The notes under the pieces: model-generated | Databases searched by the model: none | Told to the model about the DNA's origin: nothing | Seen by the model: only the letters and a program-made list of their open reading frames with translations | Assembly: GCA_964557125.1 (NCBI GenBank) | Contig: CAZKYX010000004.1 | Span: forward strand, 1-64,000 | DNA: 64,000 nt | Reading direction: 5' to 3' | Source: CAZKYX01 sp964557125 | GTDB lineage: Bacteria; Patescibacteriota; Microgenomatia; Levybacterales; GWA1-39-11 | Part shown: in pieces, positions 36,101-43,967 of the stretch | Numbering within the stretch: position 1 is the stretch's first letter | Layout of the letters: every line of letters starts with the position of its first letter | Position numbers and translations under genes: made by a program

Positions 36101-36603
36101 TCAAGCCAAGACCCATGAACTGGTCTTAATTCTGCAGTAAAGAGAGTTTTTCCAGTAATTGGGTCTTCAGCTCCAGTGAAGAAAACTCCGGGCGACCGAA
36201 CAATTTGATTAACTATAACTCTTTCAATTCCATTCACTATAAAGGTTGCTCTTTCAGTCATTTTTGGCACTTCACCAAGAAATACTTCCTGAGTTACTTT
36301 TTTATCCGTCTTTTTATTTAATAGGGATGCTTCTACTGTAAGGGGGGAGAAAAAGGTCAAACCTTTCCTCATTGCAAGCTCTTCAGTAATCTTAGGCTCA
36401 CCTAAAGAGTAATTACCAAGAGTTAACTCCCAGTTCTTACCTGTAAAATCCTGAATTGGAGAAATTTCGTTGATAACCTCTTGAATACCCTCCCTCAAGA
36501 ACCACTCGTAAGATTCTTTTTGAATCCCAAGCAAATCCAAGTCAGGAAGCACGTCAACTTGCTTACCCCAATACTGTCTTTTGTTTGTACTATTTTTAAT
36601 CAT
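33184..36603 (-). CDS. rpoB: RNA polymerase beta subunit with acidic C-terminal tail
   Basis: 1139 aa. Conserved blocks include LRRLTVMGTGGISRERA, CPVRSPEGPNIGL, HGNKGVISKIVP, and GGKAQMGGQRLGEMEVWALE in the C-terminal clamp. After the normal end region (about GMNIQPTHAVVEVEEEE) it carries roughly 75 extra residues that are almost purely Glu/Ser/Thr/Ala and strongly acidic, an add-on not seen in the standard subunit. There is no rplJ-rplL upstream. A TTGACA promoter and a leader hairpin precede it. Confidence 0.98.
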   Translation of the reverse strand: MIKNSTNKRQYWGKQVDVLPDLDLLGIQKESYEWFLREGIQEVINEISPIQDFTGKNWELTLGNYSLGEPKITEELAMRKGLTFFSPLTVEASLLNKKTDKKVTQEVFLGEVPKMTERATFIVNGIERVIVNQIVRSPGVFFTGAEDPITGKTLFTAELRPVHGSWLEISTTRTDMIVVRIDRRKKFLGTVFLKALGMETNEEIFEKFADVDGADEFIKNTLEKDEAKGSTDALIEIFKKLNPGEPVVIDTIRQNFRDTFFDKRRYDLSRVGRYKMNKKLNGLNIDVSPEVSTLDVNDIIGIIKYLINLSKGKGKVDDIDHLSNRRVRSIGELVQTTAFRVGALRLERIIKEKMSLTSTEETYSPSHFINAHPIIAAINEFFRTSQLSAILDQTNPLAEIDNLRRLTVMGTGGISRERASFSIRDINASQYSKICPVRSPEGPNIGLVTYLSLYSKVNEHGFLEAPYLKVVQEKKGGKTVARITNEIVYLDADIESDHYITHADIPIDDKGFIVDDLVPARFMGEYLEVERGKIEYIDVVPRQVVGTSASLIPFVDHDEANRALMGTHMQCQAVPLIKTSSPVVGTGMEASVAEAMGRVVIAPFDGDVTYVDANKVKIKGKSGEMEYDITKFKRTAQNTFFNENPVVTTGQKIRKGDVLVDGPATHEGELALGKNLLIAYASFDGLGYEDAIVISDRLVKDDELTSVHIEKYESTVVDTKLGPEETTRDIPNVAEEDLANLDEEGIVVIGSEVNPGDILVGKIAPKGETELTAEERLLRAIFGEKAREVRDTSLRMPHGEHGIVVSIQVLDRDKGDELEPGTIRKLQIEVAQMRHVVVGDKLAGRHGNKGVISKIVPQSDMPYLEDGTPVDIIISPISVLGRMNLGQLLEAHAGWAAKRIGTKIAVPVFEKVSEDKLFALMEEAGLPANAKVKLFDARTGDAYENDVVVGLGYIMKLIHMVEDKTHARSTGPYSLVTQQPLGGKAQMGGQRLGEMEVWALESHRAAYTLQEMLTIKSDDVAGRAKAFEAIIKGVDIPTPKVPESFKVLIRELQSLGMNIQPTHAVVEVEEEESDEIIEEVKKESEELQEALEVTSIEEEAKEEAPLTAEAELIVDSIEQTEPTSEDTAITVEEAGKESE

Positions 36604-36633
36604 CTGGAAAGATTCAGAAGTTGCCTAATCACG

Positions 36634-36673
36634 AAAAAAAAGGATGGAAGGTCAATACCTCCATCTTTTTTTT
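36634..36673 (-). terminator. Terminator-like hairpin between mltG and rpoB
   Basis: A8, then GATGGAAGGT / ACCTCCATC with a CAAT loop and one bulge, then T8: symmetrical, so it can act on either strand. On the minus strand it ends mltG, but it also lies inside the rpoB leader, downstream of the best promoter (36715-36687). Attenuation of rpoB is therefore possible. Confidence 0.8.
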
Positions 36674-36686
36674 ATCACGTTGTTAA

Positions 36687-36715
36687 CATATACAGCAATT
36701 TGAGGCATTTGTCAA
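36687..36715 (-). promoter_or_regulatory. Promoter of the rpoB operon
   Basis: TTGACA (36715-36710), a 17-nt spacer and TATATG (36692-36687) on the minus strand. Predicts a leader of about 75 nt that includes the A8/T8 hairpin. Confidence 0.65.
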
Positions 36716-36728
36716 CACCCAAATGTCC

Positions 36729-37679
36729 CTATTGTAGGTATTTAGCTACATTACTGTTATGTTCAGAAAGGGTCCTAGCAAAGTGTACACTACCTTTGGT
36801 GTCATGTATATAGTAGAAGTAGTTGCTGGATGCAGGATTTTTTGCAGCACTTATTGCCTGTATACCAGGATTGGCAATTGGTGATGGGGGAAGACCCGGA
36901 TATTTATAGGTATTAAATTCAGAATCTATTTTTCTGTCCTCAACAGTTGGAACATCCCACCATTTTCCTTGTGTACTTTTCCCCTTTGAATATTGCAGTG
37001 ATGCATCAATATCAAGAGCCATACCCTCTGCAAGCCTATTTGTGATGACTGAAGCAATCATTGGCTTTTCATCATCCCGTAGCGCCTCCCTTTCAATAAG
37101 TGAGGCCATAGTAAGAATTTCTTTCAAGTTTGGAGTAGTTTTAGATAACCCAATACCCTCAATTTTAGTATAAAAGTTATTTTTTAGAATCGTAATGACT
37201 TGCTCCACATCAGCATCTTTTGGAATAAGATAAGTATCTGGGAATAAATATCCTTCTTCGGCTTTAAGGGCACTTTTCCATGTTGATGAATATGTTGGAA
37301 TCGAGCTCTCTAATATTTCGGCAATTTCCTCAGAACGAAGCCCTTCAGGAATAGTAACCCAGATATCAATTTGACCATGCCCCATTGTGTCAATTATTTG
37401 AGGCAAACCCATTGAAGCTGACAATTTATAGGAACCTGCTTGGATACTTCTATCAAGTCCAGCCTTTTTAACATATATAAAAAATACGACAGGATCGCGA
37501 ATCAGACCCTCTTTCTTAAGCTCATTTCCAATCATTCTGACCGGCGTACCTTTTGGAATAACAAAAACTTTAGAGTTGGTATCCTTTACATTTACAGGGG
37601 ACAGTCCATTACTCCACCAAACAAATCCGCCGATGAGAAGAACACAACAAAGTACTAGTAAAACCGTTAACTTTTTCAC
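36729..37679 (-). CDS. mltG: Endolytic murein transglycosylase MltG
   Basis: About 316 aa from the GTG at 37679. A GTG at 37697 would give 322 aa, but it lies at the -10 box TGG-TACAAT (37693-37688), so the shorter start is preferred. One N-terminal transmembrane helix (LTVLLVLCCVLLIGGFVWW), a LysM-like part (VIPKGTPVRMIGNELKKEGLI), then the catalytic YceG domain with ASLIEREA (catalytic Glu) and ASVITNRLAEGMALDIDASLQY. It cuts nascent glycan strands at the membrane. Confidence 0.95.
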   Translation of the reverse strand: MKKLTVLLVLCCVLLIGGFVWWSNGLSPVNVKDTNSKVFVIPKGTPVRMIGNELKKEGLIRDPVVFFIYVKKAGLDRSIQAGSYKLSASMGLPQIIDTMGHGQIDIWVTIPEGLRSEEIAEILESSIPTYSSTWKSALKAEEGYLFPDTYLIPKDADVEQVITILKNNFYTKIEGIGLSKTTPNLKEILTMASLIEREALRDDEKPMIASVITNRLAEGMALDIDASLQYSKGKSTQGKWWDVPTVEDRKIDSEFNTYKYPGLPPSPIANPGIQAISAAKNPASSNYFYYIHDTKGSVHFARTLSEHNSNVAKYLQ

Positions 37680-37738
37680 TTGTTTGTATTGTACCACAGA
37701 GGCTCAAATTATTACTAAAATCCAATAAAAAACGACAT

Positions 37739-39316
37739 TTAGAAGTAGACCAATTGAATATAGAATGTTGCACCGATGAGAAGTATTGGAGGAACAAGCG
37801 CCCACAATAATGGATGACTATTTACCTTCACGGTTTCAGTTTTAATATACTTTAACGATACATATGAACTCATTCCTCTAAAAAACCACCCTTGGGCAAT
37901 TGAGTTAACTTGCATAATTTTTTTCATTTTCCCAAGCGCAAAGAAAAAGTCTCCGACAAACCCAATAATAGAACTGTAATCCATAAAAGTAATACCGGTT
38001 TTATCTTGATACATCATGTCTTCACCAAAAACATACCCAGGAACACCTTTCCCAATAACCTGTCCCGTAAGAGTTATAGGCTTGCCTCTTAAGGGAGACG
38101 CATAAGGATTTCGCATTTCATCAAGTATCGTTGTTGCAACGGTACCAGTTGCTGAGAATTTGTACAAAGCTTTTAAGATAAGCCCTGCAGCTATCCCAAC
38201 AAGAACAAATTTTGGCTCAATGAGTAGGGTGATAAGAGCCCCAATTACAGGAGCAAAATATAGAATAGCACCCAAGAAAAAGCCTGAATACAACTTCTTC
38301 CTGTCAATAGCAAGTCTAATAATTGCTCCCTTCACATCAAAAGAAAATGGTTTACCTGAAGCCATTGATATATCACTTAGACGACTTATTCTTTTTCCGG
38401 TTAGGGGGTGCGTAGAACCGAGCTCAATAAGTTTTGCCCATGGGCTTACGGCATCAAAAACCATAACCTCGGCTAGCACAGCGGGATTGTTGTTGGTTAT
38501 ATATGCAGTTGTACCCAATCCTTTGGCATTTTTTACATCTATAATCCCGAGATGTCTTGTGCTTTGAAGAAGTCTTTTTGCACGATCTGAATCATCAGTT
38601 GTCACAATACCATACCCAATTTTAATGAGTGCTACGGCCAAATCTTGAGCTGATGTTTTACTTGCTGAAAATTCATCAGCCAAACTTTCTCTTGTTCTAC
38701 TGAGGTAATACAACATGTATGTACCAATGAGATAGAGAACATATGAAATAATTGCCACAATCCGTAATCCTCCCGCACTCCTTCCTTTTACTCGTATAAG
38801 AACGGCATAGAGTTCATATAGTATCTGCACGAGGGTACCTGCTATCATCATGACAATAAAATCTCTATTTACGATATGTCCCAACTCGTGCGCAATGACA
38901 GCATTTGCTTCTTGTGGGCTGAGAAAATGAAATATTCCTTGCGTGATGATTATTCTTGAATTCCATCTTCCTGAACCATATGCGTAGGCAGTAGGATTAT
39001 TGTCAGGTATAATTCCAATTTTTGGAAATTGGAATTTTTTTTCAGTGCACACATTATTAATCAGCTCATACACCTGCGGATACTGTGCTTTTACTTGTTC
39101 GCTTGTAATAAATGTAACCTTATAAAACCATTTGTTAATCCAATCTGAAATGAAAGGTCCCACAAGCCAAAGAATTACATTAATAATAATGGTCAAAACT
39201 ATGGCAAAACCAAGGCTAAATGCGTCAGCATAAAGAAGTGCAAGAATTACAACAGAGAATACGAATGAAAGTAGTATGCTAAGTGTACCAATTGATACGA
39301 AAAAGAGCTTTCCCAT
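37739..39316 (-). CDS. M48 (HtpX-like) membrane metallopeptidase
   Basis: 525 aa, longer than HtpX of about 290. Two N-terminal membrane helices, then the zinc motif HELGH (143-147) with the third ligand Glu in SLADEFSA. The C-terminal addition (about 330-525) has two more hydrophobic segments and a domain with LRGKPITLTGQVIGKGVPGY, resembling M48 proteins with an extra membrane module. Probable role is membrane protein quality control. Confidence 0.88.
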   Translation of the reverse strand: MGKLFFVSIGTLSILLSFVFSVVILALLYADAFSLGFAIVLTIIINVILWLVGPFISDWINKWFYKVTFITSEQVKAQYPQVYELINNVCTEKKFQFPKIGIIPDNNPTAYAYGSGRWNSRIIITQGIFHFLSPQEANAVIAHELGHIVNRDFIVMMIAGTLVQILYELYAVLIRVKGRSAGGLRIVAIISYVLYLIGTYMLYYLSRTRESLADEFSASKTSAQDLAVALIKIGYGIVTTDDSDRAKRLLQSTRHLGIIDVKNAKGLGTTAYITNNNPAVLAEVMVFDAVSPWAKLIELGSTHPLTGKRISRLSDISMASGKPFSFDVKGAIIRLAIDRKKLYSGFFLGAILYFAPVIGALITLLIEPKFVLVGIAAGLILKALYKFSATGTVATTILDEMRNPYASPLRGKPITLTGQVIGKGVPGYVFGEDMMYQDKTGITFMDYSSIIGFVGDFFFALGKMKKIMQVNSIAQGWFFRGMSSYVSLKYIKTETVKVNSHPLLWALVPPILLIGATFYIQLVYF

Positions 39317-39357
39317 ATAAAGTTACCTATACCTTTAGGTTACTGCTTTGACAGAGC

Positions 39358-40632
39358 CTATTCAATATCGTAAATCGGGAACATCTGTATTGAGTCCACA
39401 GCTTCTGAAATCCTCTTCTCAGAGTCACTATAGAATGTATACAACTCAGCATGAGCAGCTACCTTATCGCTCACCCTTCTGTGCAAAAACAGCCCAGAAC
39501 GTGCATCTTGGGGAGCACCCAAAATTCTTGCCAATATTGATATATTTCGACAATTCACGTGAGACACTTCCCCACTTTTTGAAGACTTAATAGTTTTTGA
39601 AAATTTTCCTGGCCTTAAGTCTGTTGATTTTACATGGGCATTCCCGCCTTGAGCCTTAATTATTTCCATCATTTTAGCGTGTGCCTTCCCACTCCTAAGA
39701 ATGTCAGCTGCCCATTCTCTGCCAGTTTTATACTGAGAAATAAAGTTTTCCTTCATTTCATCATTGGCATCCTTAATACACAAATTCAACAATGCTCCCG
39801 ATAGATCTAAAGATTTCTCTTCCAAATCAATAGGTCTATCATCACTCTGCTCCAAAACACGCAATGCATCAGCCGCCTCAAGCAACGGCCCAATACCATT
39901 CCCAGCAGGTTGGCTAGACTTTGTAATAAGCACTTCAAGTTTTAGGTCAAATTTTCCTGCGAGAAATTTAAATTTCCTAGCAAGACTCTGTGCATCTTCA
40001 AGGCTATGCACTTTCATTGTTTTTCCCCATGGAATATCAATAATAATGTGGTTGGACCCAAATGCAATCTTTTTTGCCATAACGCTAACCAATATTTTGT
40101 CGTAACTTTCAAAAGCTAACGGCTCTTCCACATGGATTATTTCATCGTCTGCCGGAGCTATCTTAAAGCTCCCTCCCCAAACGATACATCCATTTGTTTT
40201 TTCAACAATGCTATAAATTCTATCCTTATCAAAGGTTACATCGGCAATTGTTTCCATACAGTCTGCGGTTCCTGCAGGAGTAGTAATTGCCCGTGAAGAA
40301 CTTTTCGGAATCTTAAAACCGGCAGATGCAACAATGGGTACAACAATCATAGTGGCGCGTGTTCCCGGCAATCCCCCAATTGAATGCTTATCTGCAATAA
40401 TGCCCTTAAATTCAAGTTTTTCACCTGTCTCAACCATTGCTTTTGTAAGATAGTAAATCTCGTCAAAAGTAAATCCTTTTGCATACCCAGAAGCTGCAAA
40501 ATATGTCGTGAGAATATCTCCAAGCCTATCGTTTGCAATTTCATCCATCACTGCATATATTTCCCGATATGAGAGTCTCTTACCGACTAGTTTTTTTTGA
40601 ATTGCCTTTAAGGCATCTTGATTGGTATTCAT
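39358..40632 (-). CDS. deoA: AMP phosphorylase / thymidine phosphorylase family
   Basis: 424 aa. The phosphate/nucleoside site reads KHSIGGLPGTRATMIVVPIVA and PKSSSRAITTPAGTAD, the archaeal AMP-phosphorylase wording and not the KHSTGGVGD wording of bacterial thymidine phosphorylase. The N-terminal extension of about 80 residues found in archaeal AMP phosphorylase is absent. In CPR this enzyme opens the AMP-to-ribulose-bisphosphate salvage route; ribose-1,5-bisphosphate isomerase and RuBisCO are not in this window. Its start overlaps the stop of the next gene upstream as ATGA. Confidence 0.88.
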   Translation of the reverse strand: MNTNQDALKAIQKKLVGKRLSYREIYAVMDEIANDRLGDILTTYFAASGYAKGFTFDEIYYLTKAMVETGEKLEFKGIIADKHSIGGLPGTRATMIVVPIVASAGFKIPKSSSRAITTPAGTADCMETIADVTFDKDRIYSIVEKTNGCIVWGGSFKIAPADDEIIHVEEPLAFESYDKILVSVMAKKIAFGSNHIIIDIPWGKTMKVHSLEDAQSLARKFKFLAGKFDLKLEVLITKSSQPAGNGIGPLLEAADALRVLEQSDDRPIDLEEKSLDLSGALLNLCIKDANDEMKENFISQYKTGREWAADILRSGKAHAKMMEIIKAQGGNAHVKSTDLRPGKFSKTIKSSKSGEVSHVNCRNISILARILGAPQDARSGLFLHRRVSDKVAAHAELYTFYSDSEKRISEAVDSIQMFPIYDIE

Positions 40633-40859
40633 CCCTGATGTAATTGTTCTAACGCGATTTTTACAGCGCCTTTCATTATACGGATAAAATGGTACACAAA
40701 GAAAGTTATAATTCTATTAACAGAGGGCCATATGTTATAAAAAAATCTATGAAGGCTTTCAAGCATTGCAGTGCGTCTCGCACCTCCCTCTATTGAGCGA
40801 GAGTCAAGCGCAGAATAATACGGATCATTTGTTGTTTGTGTCTGCTCCTCATTCTCCAT
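40629..40859 (-). CDS. Small unknown protein coupled to deoA
   Basis: 76 aa, polar N-terminal half, then an amphipathic to hydrophobic stretch (SVNRIITFFVYHFIRIMKGAVKIAL) that could lie on or in the membrane. The 4-nt ATGA overlap with deoA supports translation. No family recognised. Confidence 0.55.
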   Translation of the reverse strand: MENEEQTQTTNDPYYSALDSRSIEGGARRTAMLESLHRFFYNIWPSVNRIITFFVYHFIRIMKGAVKIALEQLHQG

Positions 40860-40895
40860 GTTTTTTGCTTATTGTTTCTTGATTATTGTTTATTC

Positions 40896-41639
40896 TCACG
40901 ACGGCATCAAACTTGCTCGTATGACAAGCCTTTTCCACACTGTTCCGGGAGGTGTACACGTTACTATCGTAATGTAGCTGTTATCAAAAGACTGGGAAAA
41001 AATATTTGAATCATCAGGTGACGTTATGTTTATAGCAAAAACTTTATAGACATAGTCCTTCCCGTTTACGTGTAGGAGTATCTCTTCCCCTACTTTCATT
41101 TTATGCATCTGAGCAAATATTGCCTTATAATTTGTCGGGTCAAACCATTGAGGTAGAGTAGAGTGCCCAAAAATTACAGAGGTACCATTGCCTGTCGGAT
41201 TTATTGATGTGGTGAAATATTGTACGAGGTGTTTTGATAAATCGTAATCAATTCCCGATACTTTTGCGTTCTTTATTTTCTGAGAAGGAATAGAGAGTGT
41301 ATATTCATCAACTTTCTTTGTCTCCTTACCTGCTGCGTTTGCTGAATTTACATTAGGAAACCAGTTGCGTGCATCTGTGTAGTCTGAGGTAACATTTGAA
41401 ATGCCCTGCGCAATAAGTCCTCCAAGTGCTAAATTATCTTGCAATACCAATCTGTTGGGAAGTGGTGCCTCTATAGTTCCTCCTGCAAAGGCCGACGATA
41501 AATATATATGGTAGGAAAAAACTGGAAAAAAGAAATATACCAACATTATAATTCCCGCTACCACACCTCCGACTCCCAAAATTTTTTTTGCTCCGACAGA
41601 GATTTTTTTCTTGGTTGTACCGTATGAGTAGTGACGCAT
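40896..41639 (-). CDS. Sortase
   Basis: 247 aa. One N-terminal transmembrane helix (about 22-43) and a sortase barrel with catalytic H159 (VIFGHSTLP), C228 (TIVTCTPPG) and R237 (WKRLVIRA). It is a transpeptidase joining surface proteins to cell wall or to each other. No LPxTG-type substrate was found in the window. It lies 14 nt behind the PilM/baseplate-J-like gene, suggesting they work on the same surface structure. Confidence 0.93.
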   Translation of the reverse strand: MRHYSYGTTKKKISVGAKKILGVGGVVAGIIMLVYFFFPVFSYHIYLSSAFAGGTIEAPLPNRLVLQDNLALGGLIAQGISNVTSDYTDARNWFPNVNSANAAGKETKKVDEYTLSIPSQKIKNAKVSGIDYDLSKHLVQYFTTSINPTGNGTSVIFGHSTLPQWFDPTNYKAIFAQMHKMKVGEEILLHVNGKDYVYKVFAINITSPDDSNIFSQSFDNSYITIVTCTPPGTVWKRLVIRASLMPS

Positions 41640-41653
41640 ATAAAAAAGAGGCT

Positions 41654-43870
41654 TTACAAACTTTCAGCTTTGACTTGAATAGCAATGCTTTCCTTTCTCA
41701 TTGGGAGAATATTTGGAAAGAAAGGAATTTTATTTTTAAATTGAATATTAACTTCTGAGATGCCGGTATTACTCTTCAGTGTTTTTTCGGCAGCTCCTAC
41801 ACTTTTTCCGGTAATTTTTGCTGGTATGTCGCCAACTGCCAACTGTGGCTTGTAGATTGCACTAAACGACAATGTTGCTGAAATATCATCTTTTACTTGC
41901 TTTACATCAACAAGTTTTATTTCAGATTCCTTGTCAGATAATGTAAACGAATCAGGTACTTTAAATGCGCTGGAACTTTTTATAAACTTTGTAAATTCTT
42001 CTTTATCATACACACCAAGAGTAAAAATAATTTTCCCGTTAAGCTTTACCTGTTTTGCTTCATCTCCGGTTTTTTTGTCAAACTTTTTCTCATCGAATTC
42101 TTCTGATATTACTGCTGAAATTATTTCCTCATTGCTTGATAGCTTTAATTCAGCCTCTTTCTTTGCCGCCTCAAGGAGCTTTTCGGAAAGCTTTTCAGTT
42201 AATTTCGTAAGGTCAATATCTGATACGACTTGAACCTCTTCTTTTGTGCCTCCAGCAAATGCTGATTCGTTTTTGCCAAACACATCAGATGTCGAAAGAT
42301 TTGCTATAGTAAAGTTAGCACCAGTCGGAAGGTTGTATTCTTTCCCAAATTGGCCTGCCTCTACTTTTGCTTTTTTGTTAGAAAATTGTGTTGAGAAAGA
42401 GCTGGTAGATGCAATCTCAATAGCGTCACTCAAAACAAACTCCAATCCGCTGGATGTTTTTATTTTTATTCCCTTAGGAAAACTTTGTGTATTCTCGGTT
42501 TTATTAAAAATAGTAACCTCACCCTTTGCTTTGTCCCCCGTCTCTTTTTTACCGGTAGTATTCAGCGACTCATCTCCACTTGCCTCTTCTTCAAGTGTTT
42601 TTATTTTGAGAGTTTTCTTGTCAAAAGACGTCTCGTCACTTGTTGATAGGGCAATATCAACACTGTCTTTAAACTCTTTTTTATCAGTAAAAATAATTAC
42701 ATCAGCTTTTAGAATAAATGCATAGTATGCAGCAGTAAATCCAACCACAAGAACAACGGCAACAATAGGGATAAGATAGCTTTTAAATCCTTTTCCGCTA
42801 AAGGGGTTCTTAAATATTCGCTTGAGTAATGAAAAAGAGGAAAAGAAAGAAAAAATCCCACCACCAGATTTCTCTTCTCGTGTTTCCGGCATAAATTGCA
42901 CTTCTGGTTCTTCATCCCTCTGCGTTCTCTCAGAAGCGATTCTTACAACGGGTTCTTCTTTTTCAATTTCTTCAACTTTTTCAACTACTGTCTCTTTTAC
43001 TTGCGCAACGTCCTCGTCTTTCAAAAAACCAAATGTTCCCGATGAAGTGATAGGTGGTGAAGTACTTACGTTTTCATCAACCGTTTCAGCTTTTGAAACA
43101 ACAACGTCCCCACTAATATCAAAGCCCATTTGAGATGCAACTCCACTTATGATAGCCTCATTTTCAAAACCCTTTTCAAGAATTGCGACTTGAGGAATAT
43201 GTTGAAAGGGAATCGCTTTCGTCCAGTGATGAGACAAAAATTTCTGCTGTATTGCTTCAGCTTCTTTATTATGGAGAAGCACAATTTTGGGAGGAAGTAC
43301 ATCCATAACCGTAATTGTTTCCAATAGCCTCTCGACACTTTTTTCAACGCTTTCATCAATTGTTCCTTTTTTAATATCAATGATTTTGTCTCCCCTAACC
43401 AAATAAACAAACGCTTTAGTATCGGATAATTCGACAAAAAGAGAACTAATTGGTGCTCCTTCTTTCTTCTTAAGAAACGTAATAATTGCCTCGATAGACA
43501 CGATAAAACCCATTGGAACGAGAGCAAGCTCCTGACTTATTCTCTTTAGCTGTGCGAGTCGTTCCGGAATAATACTTCCCTGCTCAACCCAAGGATGAGG
43601 TACTGCAAAGATGGTTTTTTCCACAGTTGTGTCATCAGGGAGACTTAACTCAAGACTACTTATAACCTTATCTGCAGCAGTAATAAGCATCTCAAGATCT
43701 GCTTCCTCAACATCGAGAACTTGATCTTTATTTGCAAGAATATGAAGACTTTTAGCTATCTCTTGAAAAAGAATACCAGATACTTTGTCTTGCTGAAAAA
43801 TAAGAGCAAGAAAAAAATCCTGTTTGGCTTTCGCGGGTTTTATTATGTTAAATAGTGCAGGCAGCTTCAT
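41654..43870 (-). CDS. PilM-like ATPase domain fused to membrane and baseplate-J-like domains
   Basis: 738 aa. The N-terminal part (about 1-255) resembles the actin-like PilM/FtsA fold: FAVPHPWVEQGSI, SSLFVELSDTKAFVYLVRGD and ISGVASQMGF. A charged linker (255-345) leads to one transmembrane helix (about 363-385). The outside part (about 390-738) is beta-rich and contains the baseplate-J-like stretch KAKGEVTIFNKTENTQSFPKG...VEAGQFGKEYNLPTG. It may couple an inside actin-like domain to a surface fibre handled by the adjacent sortase. This is inference. Confidence 0.7.
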   Translation of the reverse strand: MKLPALFNIIKPAKAKQDFFLALIFQQDKVSGILFQEIAKSLHILANKDQVLDVEEADLEMLITAADKVISSLELSLPDDTTVEKTIFAVPHPWVEQGSIIPERLAQLKRISQELALVPMGFIVSIEAIITFLKKKEGAPISSLFVELSDTKAFVYLVRGDKIIDIKKGTIDESVEKSVERLLETITVMDVLPPKIVLLHNKEAEAIQQKFLSHHWTKAIPFQHIPQVAILEKGFENEAIISGVASQMGFDISGDVVVSKAETVDENVSTSPPITSSGTFGFLKDEDVAQVKETVVEKVEEIEKEEPVVRIASERTQRDEEPEVQFMPETREEKSGGGIFSFFSSFSLLKRIFKNPFSGKGFKSYLIPIVAVVLVVGFTAAYYAFILKADVIIFTDKKEFKDSVDIALSTSDETSFDKKTLKIKTLEEEASGDESLNTTGKKETGDKAKGEVTIFNKTENTQSFPKGIKIKTSSGLEFVLSDAIEIASTSSFSTQFSNKKAKVEAGQFGKEYNLPTGANFTIANLSTSDVFGKNESAFAGGTKEEVQVVSDIDLTKLTEKLSEKLLEAAKKEAELKLSSNEEIISAVISEEFDEKKFDKKTGDEAKQVKLNGKIIFTLGVYDKEEFTKFIKSSSAFKVPDSFTLSDKESEIKLVDVKQVKDDISATLSFSAIYKPQLAVGDIPAKITGKSVGAAEKTLKSNTGISEVNIQFKNKIPFFPNILPMRKESIAIQVKAESL

Positions 43871-43967
43871 AACAATTTGTAGTTCGTAGCTTGTAGTTCG
43901 TAGTCGGTAGTTTTAAGAAAATTAATTTTGGTTTCTTCTCTATAAACTATAAACTACGTACTATAAA
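43871..43967. repeat. AT-rich tandem filler between alaS and the PilM-like gene
   Basis: Repeats of TAGTTCGTAG(C/T) and of TATAAACTA occupy this gap. Similar TATAAACTA units lie at about 29257-29280. No promoter could be placed with confidence. Confidence 0.5.

Noticed and set aside
35324..36118. 264-aa plus-strand frame opposite rpoB
   Set aside because: Antisense shadow of a strongly conserved gene; no promoter or family resemblance.
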